From Pseudomonas trivialis (lineage in GTDB: Bacteria > Pseudomonadota > Gammaproteobacteria > Pseudomonadales > Pseudomonadaceae), in assembly GCF_001439805.1 (NCBI RefSeq), contig NZ_JYLK01000006.1:248001-312000 (forward strand): 64,000 bases of DNA, written 5' to 3'. Under the pieces are notes generated by a model. It worked only from the letters and a program-made list of their open reading frames with translations. It was not told the origin of the DNA and searched no databases. This document shows positions 1 to 9,176 of the stretch, in pieces; the first letter of the stretch is position 1; every line of letters starts with the position of its first letter. Both the position numbers and the translations under genes were made by a program.

Positions 1-3000
1 GCGACAAAGCGTTCGGCGGTCAGCCCGGCACGGCCCAGGTAACCCCGGGCCAGGCCGCTGCCGCCGATGCACAGTTCGCCCGGCACACCGGCCGGCAGCG
101 GGTTGAGTTGCGCGTCCAGCACGCGGCAGATCACGTTGCCCAGCGGCCGGCCAATCGGCGAGCGCTCGCCATCGGCCAGCGCGCACTGCCAGTGGGTGAC
201 GTTGATCGCGGTTTCCGTCGGGCCATAGCGGTTGTGCAACTGCACCGCCGGCAACTGCGCCAGCACGCGGTTGCGCAACTCGGCGGGCAAGGCTTCGCCG
301 CCCGAGAACAGGCGACGCAGGGTAGTGCACTCGGCTGCCAGCGGTTCGTCGATAAACACCTGCAACAGTGGCGGCACGAAGTGCAGCGTGGTCACGCCAT
401 GTGCCTGCACCAACTGCGCAATGCGATGAGGATCGCGATGCTCGCCGGGACCTGCCAGCAGCAGACGGCACCCGGTGATCAATGGCCAGAAGCATTCCCA
501 CACCGACACGTCGAAACTGATCGGCGCCTTTTGCATCAGCACGTCGCTGGCGTTGAGCTGATAGGTGGCCTGCATCCACTGCAAGCGCTCGGCCAGGGCC
601 GCATGGGTATTGCCCACGCCCTTGGGCTGGCCGGTGGAGCCGGAGGTGTAGATCACGTAGGCAAGATTGTCGCCGTGCAGGTGCAGACCGGGTGGCTGGG
701 TTGGCCAGCTGTCCAGGTGCAGGCTGTCCATGGCGATGACGCACACCCCTTCGGCGCTGGGCAGTTGCGCCAGCAGTGAGGTCTGGGTGAGCAGCAGGTG
801 CGCGCCGCTGTCCTTGAGCATGTAGGCCAGGCGCTCGGCCGGGTAATCCGGGTCGAGTGGCACGTAGGCGCCGCCAGCCTTGATGATCGCCAGCAGGCCG
901 ACCAGCAGCTGCGGCGAGCGCTCGGCGGCGATGGCCACGCACACGTCCGGGCCGACGCCTTTGTCGCGCAGGTAATGGGCCAGGCGGTTGGCCTGGGTGT
1001 GCAGTTGGGCAAAGCTCAGGCTGCCGTGCTCCCAGACCAGCGCGGTAGCGTGCGAGGTGTGCTGATTGAGCCACTCGGGCAGCCACTGGGTGGCAGGCGC
1101 ACAGGGCGCGGTGCTCCATTGCTGCTGCTCGTCATGGTGCATCAGCGGCAAATCGCCAATCGCCTGTTGCGGCTGCGCGCAGGCGGCCTGCAGCAGCGTG
1201 AGGTAGTGTTCGGCGAGGCGCTGGATGGTTGCGCCATCGAACAGCTCATCGGCGTAGTCGAACGCCAGGCTCAGGCGCCCATTGCGGTCTTCTTCGCTGT
1301 GCAGTTGCAGGTCGAACTTGGCTTCGCGGCTGTGCCATGGCAGCTCATCGGCGAGCATGCCGGGCAGGCGACGCAATGCACCGAGGTCACGTTGCTGGTG
1401 GTTGAACATGACCTGGAACAGGCCCTGTTCGCGGGCCTGGGGGAAGGCTTCCAGCAATTGCTCGAAGGGCAGGTCCTGATGGGCCTGGGCGCCGAGTGCG
1501 GCCTGGCGCGTTGCCGCCAGCAGCTCATCGAATGGCAGGCACCCGTCCAGTTCGGCACGCAGCACCAAGGTGTTGATGAAGAAGCCGACCAGCCCCTGGG
1601 TTTCCTGGCGCGGACGGTTGGCGTTGGGCACGCCGATGCGAATATCGCGCTGGCCGCTGTAGCGATGGAGCAGCGTCTGGAACGCGGCGAGCAACAGCAT
1701 GAACGGCGTCGACTCGTGGGCCTGGGCCGCGTTGCGCACCGCGTCGCTGAGGGCGGCGCTCAGGCGCACGCTGTGGCGCGAGGCACTGTGGCGGTGACGG
1801 GTTGAGCGTGGGTGGTCGGTGGTCAGGCTCAAGGCCGGATGCTCATCACCAAGTCGAGCCTTCCAGTAGGCCAGTTGCCGCTGGCCTGCGCCTTCGGCCA
1901 ACCATTGGCGCTGCCAACTGCCGTAATCGGCGTATCGCAAGGTCAGCGGCGCCAGCTCCAGGGGCTGCCCCTGGGAGGCGGCGGCGTACAGGCGCGAGAA
2001 TTCATCGATAAGGATATTCAGCGACCAACCATCGGCAATGATGTGGTGCAGGGTCACCAGCAAGTGGTGCTCTTCATCGTTCAGACGCACCAGGGTCACC
2101 CCCAGCAGCGGGCCCTTTTCGAGATCGAACCGGGTATGCGCCTGGTCCTCGCGGATCTGCTGGGCGCGGGCGTCACGCTCAGTGACGGGCAGGTCGCTGA
2201 GGTCGATGACGTGCAGCTCGAACGGCCTGCTCGCCTCGATGCGCTGGAAGGCCTGGCCGTCGCGCTCGTAGAAGCGCGTGCGCAGCGCTTCGTGACGCTG
2301 GACCAGGTATTGGAAGCTTGCGCGTACGGCGTCTTCATCCAGTTCGCCGCGCAGGCGCAGCGCGCCGGGAATGGTGTAGGCGCTGCTGTCAGGCTCCAAC
2401 TGCCAGGTAATCCAAAGACGGTTCTGCGCCAGGGATTGCGGCAGTTCGCCCCCGCGCGACAGGGCCTGAATCGCGCCTTCGGCGACGCCGCCGTCCTGCT
2501 GCAAGCGGGCGACGCTGGCAGCAAAACCCTGCAGGGTGGGCGCTTCGAACAGCAGGCGCAGGTTCAGCTCCAGACCCAGGCGTTCGCGCAGCCGCGCGAC
2601 CACCTGGGTGGCGGTGATGGAGTTGCCGCCGAGCAGGAAGAAGTGATCGTCGGCAGCGACCTGGGGGATTTGCAGCTGCTCGCACCAGATCGCGGCGATC
2701 TGGTGTTGCAGGTCGGATTGCAGCGCCGCATCACCGGCCTGCGCATGCGAACCGGGGAATTGCGCATAGCTGTCAAGGCTGCCATCGGCGTAACGAAGCG
2801 CGCAGGCGGCGCGCTGCACCTTGCCGCTGGAGGTCTTGGGCAGCGCGCCCGGATTGAGCAGCACCACCACGCTCGGCGCCTGTTGATACGCCTCGGCCAC
2901 CGCCTGGCGAATGGCTTTGATCAGCGCTTCGGCCGGCAGGATTTTCTGCACGCTGCGGCTGACTTCGGCAGCGATGCCGATGCCCTCCAGCCCCTCTTCG

Positions 3001-4442
3001 TTTACCGCAAACGCGGCGACCCGGCCCTTGCGCACCACGTCCACTTCGCGCTCGATGGTCTGTTCGATGTCCTGGGGATACAGGTTGTGGCCGCGCACGA
3101 TCAGCAGGTCCTTCAGACGACCGGTGATGTACACCTCGCCGTCGCGGATGAACGCCAGGTCACCGGTGCGCAGCCAGGTACGGCCAGCGCGCTGCACGAA
3201 AGTGTTGGCGGTGGCTTCAGGGTTGCGCCAGTAGCCGTGGGCGATGCTCGGGCCGCTGGCCCAGAGTTCGCCGACGTGGTTGTCCGCCAGTTCGCTCAGG
3301 GTATGCGGGTCGGCGATCAGCACGGCGTGGCCGGGCTGAGCGGTGCCGCAGCTCATGATCGCACTGCCCTGCCCCGGTTCGGCGCGGTTGCCGGTCAGGG
3401 CCTGGTCGTCCATGCGCAGCGCCGGGATGCCCTGGCCACGGCGGCCACCGGCGACAAACAGGGTCGCTTCGGCCAGGCCGTACGAGGCGAAGAAGTTGTT
3501 GGCGCTGAACCCGCACGCGGCGAATTTCTCGGCGAAGCGTTCCAGGGTATCGAGGCGGATCGGCTCGGAACCGGAATAGGCCACGCGCCATCGGCTCAGG
3601 TCGAGGCGCTCCAGTGCGGACTCGCTGACCCGTTCGCTGCACAGGCGGTAGGCGAAATCCGGACCGCCGCTGATGGTGCCGCCGTATTCGCTGATCGCTT
3701 CCAGCCAGCGCAACGGCCGGCCGAGAAAGTAGGCCGGCGACATCAGCACGCAGGGCACGCCGCTGAAGATCGGTTGCAGCAGGCCGCCGATCAGGCCCAT
3801 GTCGTGGTACAGCGGCAGCCAGCTGACGATCACGTCTTGCGGGTTCAGGTCGATGCCAAAGCCACGGCGGATCAGCACTTCGTTGGCCACCAGGTTGCCA
3901 TGGCTGACCTGCACGCCCTTGGGCAGCGCGGTGGAGCCGGAGGTGTATTGCAGGAAGGCGATGTCGTCGGGCTGCAGCTCGGGGGCGGCCCAGTCGCCGT
4001 CGCCCGGCAAGGTATCGACGCAGAGTATCGGCGGCGCGTTTTCTATCTGTGCCAGCCCCCCGGCGAGGCTGGCGATGGTCAGCAGCAGGCGCGGTTCGGC
4101 ATCGCTGATGATCGACAGCAGACGCTCCTGGTGATGACGCCGGGTGGACTCCGGCGGGTAAGCCGGCACCGCGATCACCCCGGCGTACAGGCAGCCGAAG
4201 AACGCCGCCACATAGTCCGGCCCGCTGGGGAACAGCAACACTGCACGATCACCCTGTGCGGCGCTGGTTTGCAGGGCGGCGGCGATGGTGCGTGCGCGCA
4301 GGTCGAGGTCGCGGTAACTGAGCACCACGTTGTGCTCGGCGGACTCGGCGAGGAAGCGCAGGGCGACCTGGTCCGGTGTCTGCGCGGCGCGGCGTTGAAG
4401 GGACTGGACCAGGGTGCGGGGAAGTTCGAAGGCGTCCATCAT
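1..4442 (-). CDS. pvdL: PvdL, pyoverdine chromophore peptide synthetase (N-terminal part, cut by window edge)
   Basis: Non-ribosomal peptide synthetase that starts the pyoverdine chromophore in the cytoplasm. It reads from two consecutive ATGs (4442 and 4439) behind an AGG-rich ribosome site and runs off the left end with no stop, giving about 1480 visible residues. Domains in order: a FadD-like acyl-CoA ligase (residues about 1-590, with the AMP-binding core TSGSTALPKG); a carrier domain with the serine motif LGGNS (about 600-660); a condensation domain with HHIIADG; and an adenylation domain with TSGSTGQPKG and NRYGPTE, cut after the GELCIGG core. An acyl-CoA ligase fused ahead of the first NRPS module is the hallmark of PvdL, which in relatives loads a fatty acid and then builds Glu-Tyr-Dab. 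pvdG lies 50 bases upstream and pvdS beyond it. Amino-acid specificity is not read here. Confidence 0.95.
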   Translation of the reverse strand, partial: MMDAFELPRTLVQSLQRRAAQTPDQVALRFLAESAEHNVVLSYRDLDLRARTIAAALQTSAAQGDRAVLLFPSGPDYVAAFFGCLYAGVIAVPAYPPESTRRHHQERLLSIISDAEPRLLLTIASLAGGLAQIENAPPILCVDTLPGDGDWAAPELQPDDIAFLQYTSGSTALPKGVQVSHGNLVANEVLIRRGFGIDLNPQDVIVSWLPLYHDMGLIGGLLQPIFSGVPCVLMSPAYFLGRPLRWLEAISEYGGTISGGPDFAYRLCSERVSESALERLDLSRWRVAYSGSEPIRLDTLERFAEKFAACGFSANNFFASYGLAEATLFVAGGRRGQGIPALRMDDQALTGNRAEPGQGSAIMSCGTAQPGHAVLIADPHTLSELADNHVGELWASGPSIAHGYWRNPEATANTFVQRAGRTWLRTGDLAFIRDGEVYITGRLKDLLIVRGHNLYPQDIEQTIEREVDVVRKGRVAAFAVNEEGLEGIGIAAEVSRSVQKILPAEALIKAIRQAVAEAYQQAPSVVVLLNPGALPKTSSGKVQRAACALRYADGSLDSYAQFPGSHAQAGDAALQSDLQHQIAAIWCEQLQIPQVAADDHFFLLGGNSITATQVVARLRERLGLELNLRLLFEAPTLQGFAASVARLQQDGGVAEGAIQALSRGGELPQSLAQNRLWITWQLEPDSSAYTIPGALRLRGELDEDAVRASFQYLVQRHEALRTRFYERDGQAFQRIEASRPFELHVIDLSDLPVTERDARAQQIREDQAHTRFDLEKGPLLGVTLVRLNDEEHHLLVTLHHIIADGWSLNILIDEFSRLYAAASQGQPLELAPLTLRYADYGSWQRQWLAEGAGQRQLAYWKARLGDEHPALSLTTDHPRSTRHRHSASRHSVRLSAALSDAVRNAAQAHESTPFMLLLAAFQTLLHRYSGQRDIRIGVPNANRPRQETQGLVGFFINTLVLRAELDGCLPFDELLAATRQAALGAQAHQDLPFEQLLEAFPQAREQGLFQVMFNHQQRDLGALRRLPGMLADELPWHSREAKFDLQLHSEEDRNGRLSLAFDYADELFDGATIQRLAEHYLTLLQAACAQPQQAIGDLPLMHHDEQQQWSTAPCAPATQWLPEWLNQHTSHATALVWEHGSLSFAQLHTQANRLAHYLRDKGVGPDVCVAIAAERSPQLLVGLLAIIKAGGAYVPLDPDYPAERLAYMLKDSGAHLLLTQTSLLAQLPSAEGVCVIAMDSLHLDSWPTQPPGLHLHGDNLAYVIYTSGSTGQPKGVGNTHAALAERLQWMQATYQLNASDVLMQKAPISFDVSVWECFWPLITGCRLLLAGPGEHRDPHRIAQLVQAHGVTTLHFVPPLLQVFIDEPLAAECTTLRRLFSGGEALPAELRNRVLAQLPAVQLHNRYGPTETAINVTHWQCALADGERSPIGRPLGNVICRVLDAQLNPLPAGVPGELCIGGSGLARGYLGRAGLTAERFV

Positions 4443-4492
4443 GGGGTTCCTGCCTGAAATCGGCTTGCGGTAAATCGGGAAATAGGGGGCTG

Positions 4493-5245
4493 TCAGCCGG
4501 CGGCCAGCTGCCGCGCCGCGCCATTGCGCCAGCGGGCCAGGTGGTCTTCGGCGTAGCGGCGCAGGCAGCGCAGCACGGCGCTTTCGTGCTGCATGAGAAA
4601 GAAGTGGTGACCGTCGAACATGTCCAGGGAAAAACCGCTGGCGGCGTCAAGTTGCCAGTCGAGCAACTGGTCGGCGCGCACGCTGTCCTGCTTGCCGCCG
4701 AACACATGGATCGGCAGGCCCAGCGGCTCACGCCGGCCGTAGGTGAAACTGCCGCACAGCAGGAAGTCGGCGCGCAGGATCGGCAGCATCAGTTGCATCA
4801 ATTCAGGGTTGGCCAGGGCTTCTTCGGCGGTGCCCTGCAGTTCGCGCAGACGGGCGATCAGTTGTTCATCGGTCTTTTCGACGGCGTATTCACTCACATC
4901 CCGACATGCCGGACCGGCCGTGCCTGAGGCAAACAGCGCCAGCGGCGCAGGCACATTGAGGGCACGCAGGGCGTGGACCAGTTCGAAGGCCAGCAGGCCG
5001 CCGAGGCTGTGGCCGAACAAGGCGTATGGGCCGTTCAAGTCACGGCTGATTTCCTCTGCAAGCTGCGCGGCCAGGGCCTTTATATCGCGCTGCAGCGGCT
5101 CGTCCATGCGCATGCCGCGCCCGGGCAATTCCACTGGGCACACCTGCAGCCAGTCCGGCAAGGATCGACGCCAGCGCGCATACACCATGGCGCTGGCGCC
5201 TGAGTAAGGCAGACAAAACAGCCGCAGTCGGGTTGGCGTACTCAT
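4493..5245 (-). CDS. pvdG: PvdG-type type II thioesterase
   Basis: A 250-residue alpha/beta-hydrolase of the external (type II) thioesterase family, which clears mis-primed carrier domains of NRPSs. The nucleophile motif GHSLGG places the catalytic serine at residue 80. An Asp in GGKQDS and a His in FDGHHF near the C-terminus complete the triad. Length is normal for the family. It lies 50 bases upstream of pvdL on the same strand, the usual pvdG-pvdL order, so it probably serves PvdL and the other pyoverdine synthetases. The ATG at 5245 has a GGAG about 10 bases upstream. A PvdS-type promoter match lies at 5357-5380. Confidence 0.93.
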   Translation of the reverse strand: MSTPTRLRLFCLPYSGASAMVYARWRRSLPDWLQVCPVELPGRGMRMDEPLQRDIKALAAQLAEEISRDLNGPYALFGHSLGGLLAFELVHALRALNVPAPLALFASGTAGPACRDVSEYAVEKTDEQLIARLRELQGTAEEALANPELMQLMLPILRADFLLCGSFTYGRREPLGLPIHVFGGKQDSVRADQLLDWQLDAASGFSLDMFDGHHFFLMQHESAVLRCLRRYAEDHLARWRNGAARQLAAG

Positions 5246-5356
5246 TGAGCCGGAACTCCAGACAAAGACATGCTGTGCGCGCGGTACAAACCCATTGCGT
5301 CCTCCTGCGGGTGCTGGTCCATGGCCGTTTTTCCAACGAGCCTGTCACCCAGAAGA

Positions 5357-5380
5357 ACGGACGGCAGCGGCAAATAATTA
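5357..5380 (-). promoter_or_regulatory. Candidate PvdS-dependent promoter (IS box) for pvdG-pvdL
   Basis: The minus strand reads TAATT, then 16 bases, then CGT. The iron-starvation box of PvdS promoters is TAAAT-N16/17-CGT, so there is one mismatch with exact spacing. It lies about 110 bases upstream of pvdG. The first gene on the other side is pvdS itself, so the layout suits activation by the encoded sigma factor. Confidence 0.65.
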
Positions 5381-5447
5381 GTCGTCGAGGGCGAGCAAGA
5401 ACGCTCGCTGCACACAAGACGCGCCCAAGATTAGTTCGCCTTCTCAT

Positions 5448-5476
5448 TTGACAATCATTATCATTAAGCATAATTT
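5448..5476 (+). promoter_or_regulatory. pvdS promoter with embedded Fur box
   Basis: A -35 TTGACA (5448-5453) and a -10-like TAATTT (5471-5476) are separated by 17 bases. The spacer carries GACAATCATTATCATTAAG, close to the Fur consensus of alternating GATAAT/ATTATC hexamers. Fur-iron bound here would cover the promoter, matching the known iron repression of pvdS. The leader to the start codon is about 65 bases. Confidence 0.85.
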
Positions 5477-5545
5477 GTTGCCCGATGTGTAGGAGGCCTC
5501 AGCAAGGAAGCCCTCCCCTAACCTATTAGCAGTCAGGTGATTTCC

Positions 5546-6097
5546 ATGACGGAACAAGTATTCACAGGCAGGTGCGACTCACCGCTTCTCCAGGCCTTTG
5601 TCGACAATCGGCTGATTCTGGTGAAGATCGCAGCGCGTATTACCGGGTGCCGTTCCCGGGCCGAAGACGTGGTGCAGGACGCTTACTTCCGGCTGCAATC
5701 GGCGCCGACGATCACGTCATCGTTCAAGGCCCAGCTGAGTTACCTGTTCCAGATCGTGCGCAACCTGGCCATCGATCACTATCGCAAGCAGGCGCTGGAG
5801 CTCAAATATTCGGGAACCGAAGAGGAAGGCCTGAATGTGGTGATTCAAGGCGCTTCACCGGAAACCTCGCATATCAATTTCAGCACCCTGGAAAACATCG
5901 CCGACGCCCTGACGGAGCTGCCCCAGCGCACCCGCTATGCGTTCGAGATGTATCGTCTGCACGGCGTGCCGCAGAAGGACATCGCCAAGGAACTGGGGGT
6001 TTCACCGACGCTGGTGAACTTCATGATCCGCGACGCGCTGGTGCATTGCCGCAAGGTGTCGGGCAGCCACAGCGATACGTTTGCGCGCCGGATCTAA
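5546..6097 (+). CDS. pvdS: PvdS, extracytoplasmic-function sigma factor for pyoverdine genes
   Basis: A 183-residue iron-starvation ECF sigma factor (RpoE/FecI-like). Region 2 includes AEDVVQDAYFRLQ and the -10-reading segment around YLFQIVRNLAIDHYRK. Region 4 holds a helix-turn-helix around PQKDIAKELGVSPTLVNFMIRDAL. It directs RNA polymerase to pyoverdine genes and is itself iron-repressed. The ATG at 5546 is chosen over the in-frame GTG at 5537 because AGGTGA lies five bases before it. It is divergent from pvdG-pvdL, as in other fluorescent pseudomonads. A short GGGC-GCAA-GCCC hairpin at 6123-6134 follows and could help end transcription. Confidence 0.95.
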   Translation: MTEQVFTGRCDSPLLQAFVDNRLILVKIAARITGCRSRAEDVVQDAYFRLQSAPTITSSFKAQLSYLFQIVRNLAIDHYRKQALELKYSGTEEEGLNVVIQGASPETSHINFSTLENIADALTELPQRTRYAFEMYRLHGVPQKDIAKELGVSPTLVNFMIRDALVHCRKVSGSHSDTFARRI

Positions 6098-6197
6098 GCA
6101 CACAGCGCAAACCAATGTGAGAGGGCGCAAGCCCCTTCTATCAAACACAAAATAACTGGTTGATTTAAAAACTGAAATTTCAGACAGCCACACTCCT

Positions 6198-6331
6198 GTG
6201 GCGAGCGGGCTTGCCCCGCGTTGGGCCGCGTAGCAGCCCCAAAACCAGGCTCTGAGCAGTATCAGGTACAACGCGCTTTCCTTAGATTGGGGGCGCTTCG
6301 CCCCCCAACGCGGGGCAAGCCCGCTCGCCAC
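6198..6331. repeat. REP-flanked 134-base repeat, family A copy 1
   Basis: Outward inverted termini GTGGCGAGCGGGCTTGCC and GGCAAGCCCGCTCGCCAC flank an interior that matches copies 2 (44497-44630) and 3 (55554-55687), but inverted. It fills most of the 273-base gap between pvdS and the next gene, where no other feature was seen. Confidence 0.9.
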
Positions 6332-6370
6332 AACAAGCCCACTTGCCAAACAGACTCCAGTTTGCCAGCT

Positions 6371-7159
6371 TCAGTGCGCCGGCATCACATCGATGCGATA
6401 CGGCTCGAAAATCTTCAACAACTGGCCGCCGTCGCGCAGGCGTTTGAGCAACTCGGCGAACGCCTCGCCGCTGATCGGCGCGTTCGGCCGCAGCAGTGCG
6501 TAGTGGTGATACACCTGGTCAACGCGTTCGGAGACCAGGTATTGCCCGGCCATGTCGGCATTGCGCACCAGAAAATCACTCAGGTAGGAGCGCGTCACCA
6601 GCGCGATATCGGCCCTGCCGCGTGCGACCATCAACAGGTTGCTGTCGTGGGAGTAGGTCAACGTGGCGTTGAACTGCTCGGCCATGAACCTGGGGTCGGG
6701 GTTGAAGTTGGCAAAGGCGTAGTGGTAGCCGCTGAACACTGCCAGGCGCTTGCCCTGGAGGTCGGCGAAATAATCCTGGCCGCGCCCGGGCTGTCGCTGG
6801 GCGACGAACACCTCGGCATCTTCCAGGCCCATGTCGACGGTGGTGTGGGGGATTTCCTGCCAGCCCCAGTCGGGGTTCTCGAAGATGGCCATGTCGATAC
6901 GACCTTGCTCCAGATCGCGAAAACGCCGCGGGATCGAGGTGGGCACCAGCACAAAGCGGTAGTCACCCTGCGTGGCATTCAGCGCTTCGATCAATTGCGG
7001 CAGCAGGCCGGTATCGGCGCCCTGCTCGGGGCGTACGGTGTAGGGCGGGAAATGCGCGGCGCCGATCCTGACCACTTGCGCGGGATTGGTCTGCGCCCAC
7101 CCTGCGGTGCCCAGCGCCCATAAAGTCAATCCTGCAGCCAGCCGCCATGGCGAAAACAT
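6371..7159 (-). CDS. Periplasmic solute-binding protein, family 3 (amino-acid type)
   Basis: A secreted binding protein of the bacterial extracellular solute-binding family 3. The N-terminus (MFSPWR, hydrophobic run, then WA-QT) is a clear signal peptide. The mature part has the family's two-lobe pattern, with a ligand-lobe start VRIGAAHFPPYTV and later blocks such as GRIDMAIFENP and LQGKRLAVFSGYHY. The start chosen is the ATG at 7159 (262 residues). Upstream TTG and GTG codons (7222, 7174) are in frame but would put extra residues before the signal peptide. No permease or ATPase gene is adjacent, so it is either an orphan binding protein or one not tied to a local transporter. The ligand cannot be told from sequence. 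Confidence 0.8.
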   Translation of the reverse strand: MFSPWRLAAGLTLWALGTAGWAQTNPAQVVRIGAAHFPPYTVRPEQGADTGLLPQLIEALNATQGDYRFVLVPTSIPRRFRDLEQGRIDMAIFENPDWGWQEIPHTTVDMGLEDAEVFVAQRQPGRGQDYFADLQGKRLAVFSGYHYAFANFNPDPRFMAEQFNATLTYSHDSNLLMVARGRADIALVTRSYLSDFLVRNADMAGQYLVSERVDQVYHHYALLRPNAPISGEAFAELLKRLRDGGQLLKIFEPYRIDVMPAH

Positions 7160-7392
7160 CAAGGCACACACCGTTCGATTCTCTGATGGCGATAAGCTAG
7201 GCGTTTTTGTCCGCCGAGACAACTTTGTACTGGCAAATTAATAGTTTGCGTCTCCATCGGCGTTGCGCACCGCCATCCGCGCCAGCCCGGACACATCCGC
7301 AGCCCGGGCCCTGATCAAAACGTGGCGCGGAACTACAGGCCCCGGCTACGCTCTATCCCCATCAGGACGGGAACAGTACGGGAACCTGCACC

Positions 7393-7935
7393 ATGCCTCA
7401 TTGGCTGATTATTGACCTTGAAGCCACAACGGATGAAGGCGGCTGGCCCGTGACGGAGATGGAAGTCATCGAGATCGGCGCGAGCCTGGTCAACCGCCAG
7501 GGCCGCGAGCTGGATCATTTTCAGCGTTTTGTACGGCCGTTGCGCCGACCACTGCTGACGCCCTTTTGTCGCCAGCTCACCCATATCACTCAGGCGAATA
7601 TCGACACGGCTGCGCCGATCACCGAGGTGTGGCCACTGTTCGAACGCTGGCTGGGCCAGCATCAATCGCGCCTGGAAGGCTGGGCCAGCTGGGGTGACTA
7701 TGATCGCGCGCAGCTGGAGCTTGAATGGCAGCGTCATGGCCTGGCCAGCGCGCTCGCCCATACACTGCACGTGAACCTCAAGCAACGCTTCGCCAAGGCC
7801 CGGCGCCTGGACAAACCGCTGGGGCTCAACGGCGCTCTGCAATTGGCCGGCCTGCAGTTCCATGGCCAGCAGCACCGGGCACTGGAGGATGCACGCAACA
7901 CTGCGCGCCTGCTGCCGCTGATTTTGCCGGTCTAG
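7393..7935 (+). CDS. 3'-5' exonuclease, DEDDh family (ERI1/KapD-like)
   Basis: A 180-residue exonuclease-fold protein. Metal-binding residues are visible in order: Asp8 and Glu10 (IIDLEAT), Asp102 (WGDYD), then His161 and Asp166 (HRALEDARNTARLL). The spaced His-x4-Asp is the DEDDh signature of DnaQ-type nucleases. It contains only the nuclease domain, like small RNA-processing exonucleases of the KapD/ERI1 group. The substrate is unknown. The start at 7393 has a weak GGAA upstream. It stands alone, 63 bases before ppnP on the same strand. Confidence 0.85.
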   Translation: MPHWLIIDLEATTDEGGWPVTEMEVIEIGASLVNRQGRELDHFQRFVRPLRRPLLTPFCRQLTHITQANIDTAAPITEVWPLFERWLGQHQSRLEGWASWGDYDRAQLELEWQRHGLASALAHTLHVNLKQRFAKARRLDKPLGLNGALQLAGLQFHGQQHRALEDARNTARLLPLILPV

Positions 7936-7998
7936 GCAGCTACAGCGGCCTTGGGCATACTGGCCGACCTTTCCAGACCCTTTTGCGAGGATTCGCCC

Positions 7999-8283
7999 AT
8001 GTTCAAAGTCAACGAGTACTTCGACGGCACCGTCAAGTCGATCGCCTTCGGCACCGCAGAAGGTCCAGCGACCATCGGCGTCATGGCCCCGGGTGAATAC
8101 GAATTCGGCACCGACCAGCGCGAAATCATGCACGTGGTGTCCGGCGCCCTGAGCGTCAAGCTGCCGGACGCCAGCGACTGGAAAACCGTCGCTGCCGGCA
8201 GCCGCTTCGACGTGCCGGCCAACAGCAAGTTCCAGCTCAAGGTCGCCGTCGACACCGCTTACCTGTGCGAATACCGCAGCTAA
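7999..8283 (+). CDS. ppnP: Pyrimidine/purine nucleoside phosphorylase PpnP (DUF1255)
   Basis: A 94-residue single-domain cupin-like protein, the exact length usual for PpnP (formerly YaiE). It contains the conserved blocks [22 protein letters not shown] and the C-terminal YLCEYRS. Members phosphorolyse a broad range of nucleosides. It is preceded by a GCGAGG ribosome site and followed at once by a strong terminator hairpin, so it ends its transcription unit. Confidence 0.9.
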   Translation: MFKVNEYFDGTVKSIAFGTAEGPATIGVMAPGEYEFGTDQREIMHVVSGALSVKLPDASDWKTVAAGSRFDVPANSKFQLKVAVDTAYLCEYRS

Positions 8284-8296
8284 GCATTACGGCTTG

Positions 8297-8333
8297 AAAA
8301 AATGCCCGCCTCCTGCGAGACGGGCATTTTTTA
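8297..8333 (+). terminator. Rho-independent terminator between ppnP and the MOSC gene
   Basis: Stem AATGCCCG / CGGGCATT with a 12-base loop, followed by TTTTTT and preceded by AAAAAA. It can work in both directions between the two convergent genes. Confidence 0.85.
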
Positions 8334-9137
8334 TTCCAGCACCGTCACCGGCATCCCCACCGCCAATTCACCGATGCCATCGTTGACCAGGTTCTGGCCG
8401 AACATCGCGCCGTTCTCGGTCTTGCGATAGGTTTCGAGCGTAGCGAAAGGCTCGCGGTCGGCGCTGCGCTCGCCGGTCTGCGGGTCGATGGTGGTGAGAA
8501 TGCAGCGCGAGCAGGGCTTGACCAAGCGAAATTCGATATCACCGATGCGCAGGCGTTTCCAGCCGTCCTCGGCGAAGGCTTCGGCGCCTTCGATCACCAG
8601 GTTGGGGCGAAAACGCAGCATCGGCATGGGCCGGCCGATGCGCGCGGATAAATCATCGAGAGATGCCTGGCCGATCAACAGCAGCGGGTAGCCGTCGGCA
8701 AAGCCCACCTGGTCGCTGTCCTTGCCGAAGCCTGCACCGGTGGCGCGCGCACGCTCCAGCGGCATGTGCACCAGGCGCGTCGGTTTGCCGATGAAGTCAC
8801 TGGCCCAGCGGGCGGCTGCGTCGCCTGCATCCGGCACGCGCAAGGTGTCGCGCCAGATCGTGATGCCGCGCAGTTCAGCCGCGCTGTCGGGCAGCGCCAC
8901 GTCCAGCGTGGCGTAGCCCGGCGAGCTCAGGGTAAGGCCGCCGGCAGGATTGCACAGCGCCGACAGCTGGCTCATTTTCGCCACCGCCCGCTGCGTAAGG
9001 AATCGCCCGCTGGCTTCGTCCACCAGCATCCAGCGTCGGTCCCCTTGCAGCCCGAGTTTATCCAGGCCGATGTGCTGCAGGGTGTCGGCCTTGCCGGACT
9101 TCAAAGGGTAACGGTACAACGCGCTGAGACGAAGCAT
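8331..9137 (-). CDS. MOSC-domain protein (YcbX-like)
   Basis: A 268-residue protein with an N-terminal MOSC beta-barrel domain (LYRYPLKSGKAD at residues about 7-18) followed by a MOSC domain whose conserved cysteines lie in KPCSRCILTTID near the C-terminus. Related YcbX and mARC proteins carry molybdenum cofactor on such a cysteine and reduce N-hydroxylated compounds. It lacks the C-terminal 2Fe-2S ferredoxin domain of the longer YcbX, so its electron partner would be separate. Its stop falls inside the terminator shared with ppnP. Confidence 0.85.
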   Translation of the reverse strand: MLRLSALYRYPLKSGKADTLQHIGLDKLGLQGDRRWMLVDEASGRFLTQRAVAKMSQLSALCNPAGGLTLSSPGYATLDVALPDSAAELRGITIWRDTLRVPDAGDAAARWASDFIGKPTRLVHMPLERARATGAGFGKDSDQVGFADGYPLLLIGQASLDDLSARIGRPMPMLRFRPNLVIEGAEAFAEDGWKRLRIGDIEFRLVKPCSRCILTTIDPQTGERSADREPFATLETYRKTENGAMFGQNLVNDGIGELAVGMPVTVLE

Positions 9138-9176
9138 GAGCCTGCTTTCCTGAGGGGCAAAGCCGTCACCCTAAGG

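Noticed and set aside
1812..4457. Very long plus-strand frame opposite pvdL (881 codons)
   Set aside because: It mirrors the codon pattern of the real minus-strand NRPS; its composition is rich in Gln/His/Val/Gly with no domains. Similar long frames opposite cheA, flhF, fliM and flgL were rejected for the same reason.
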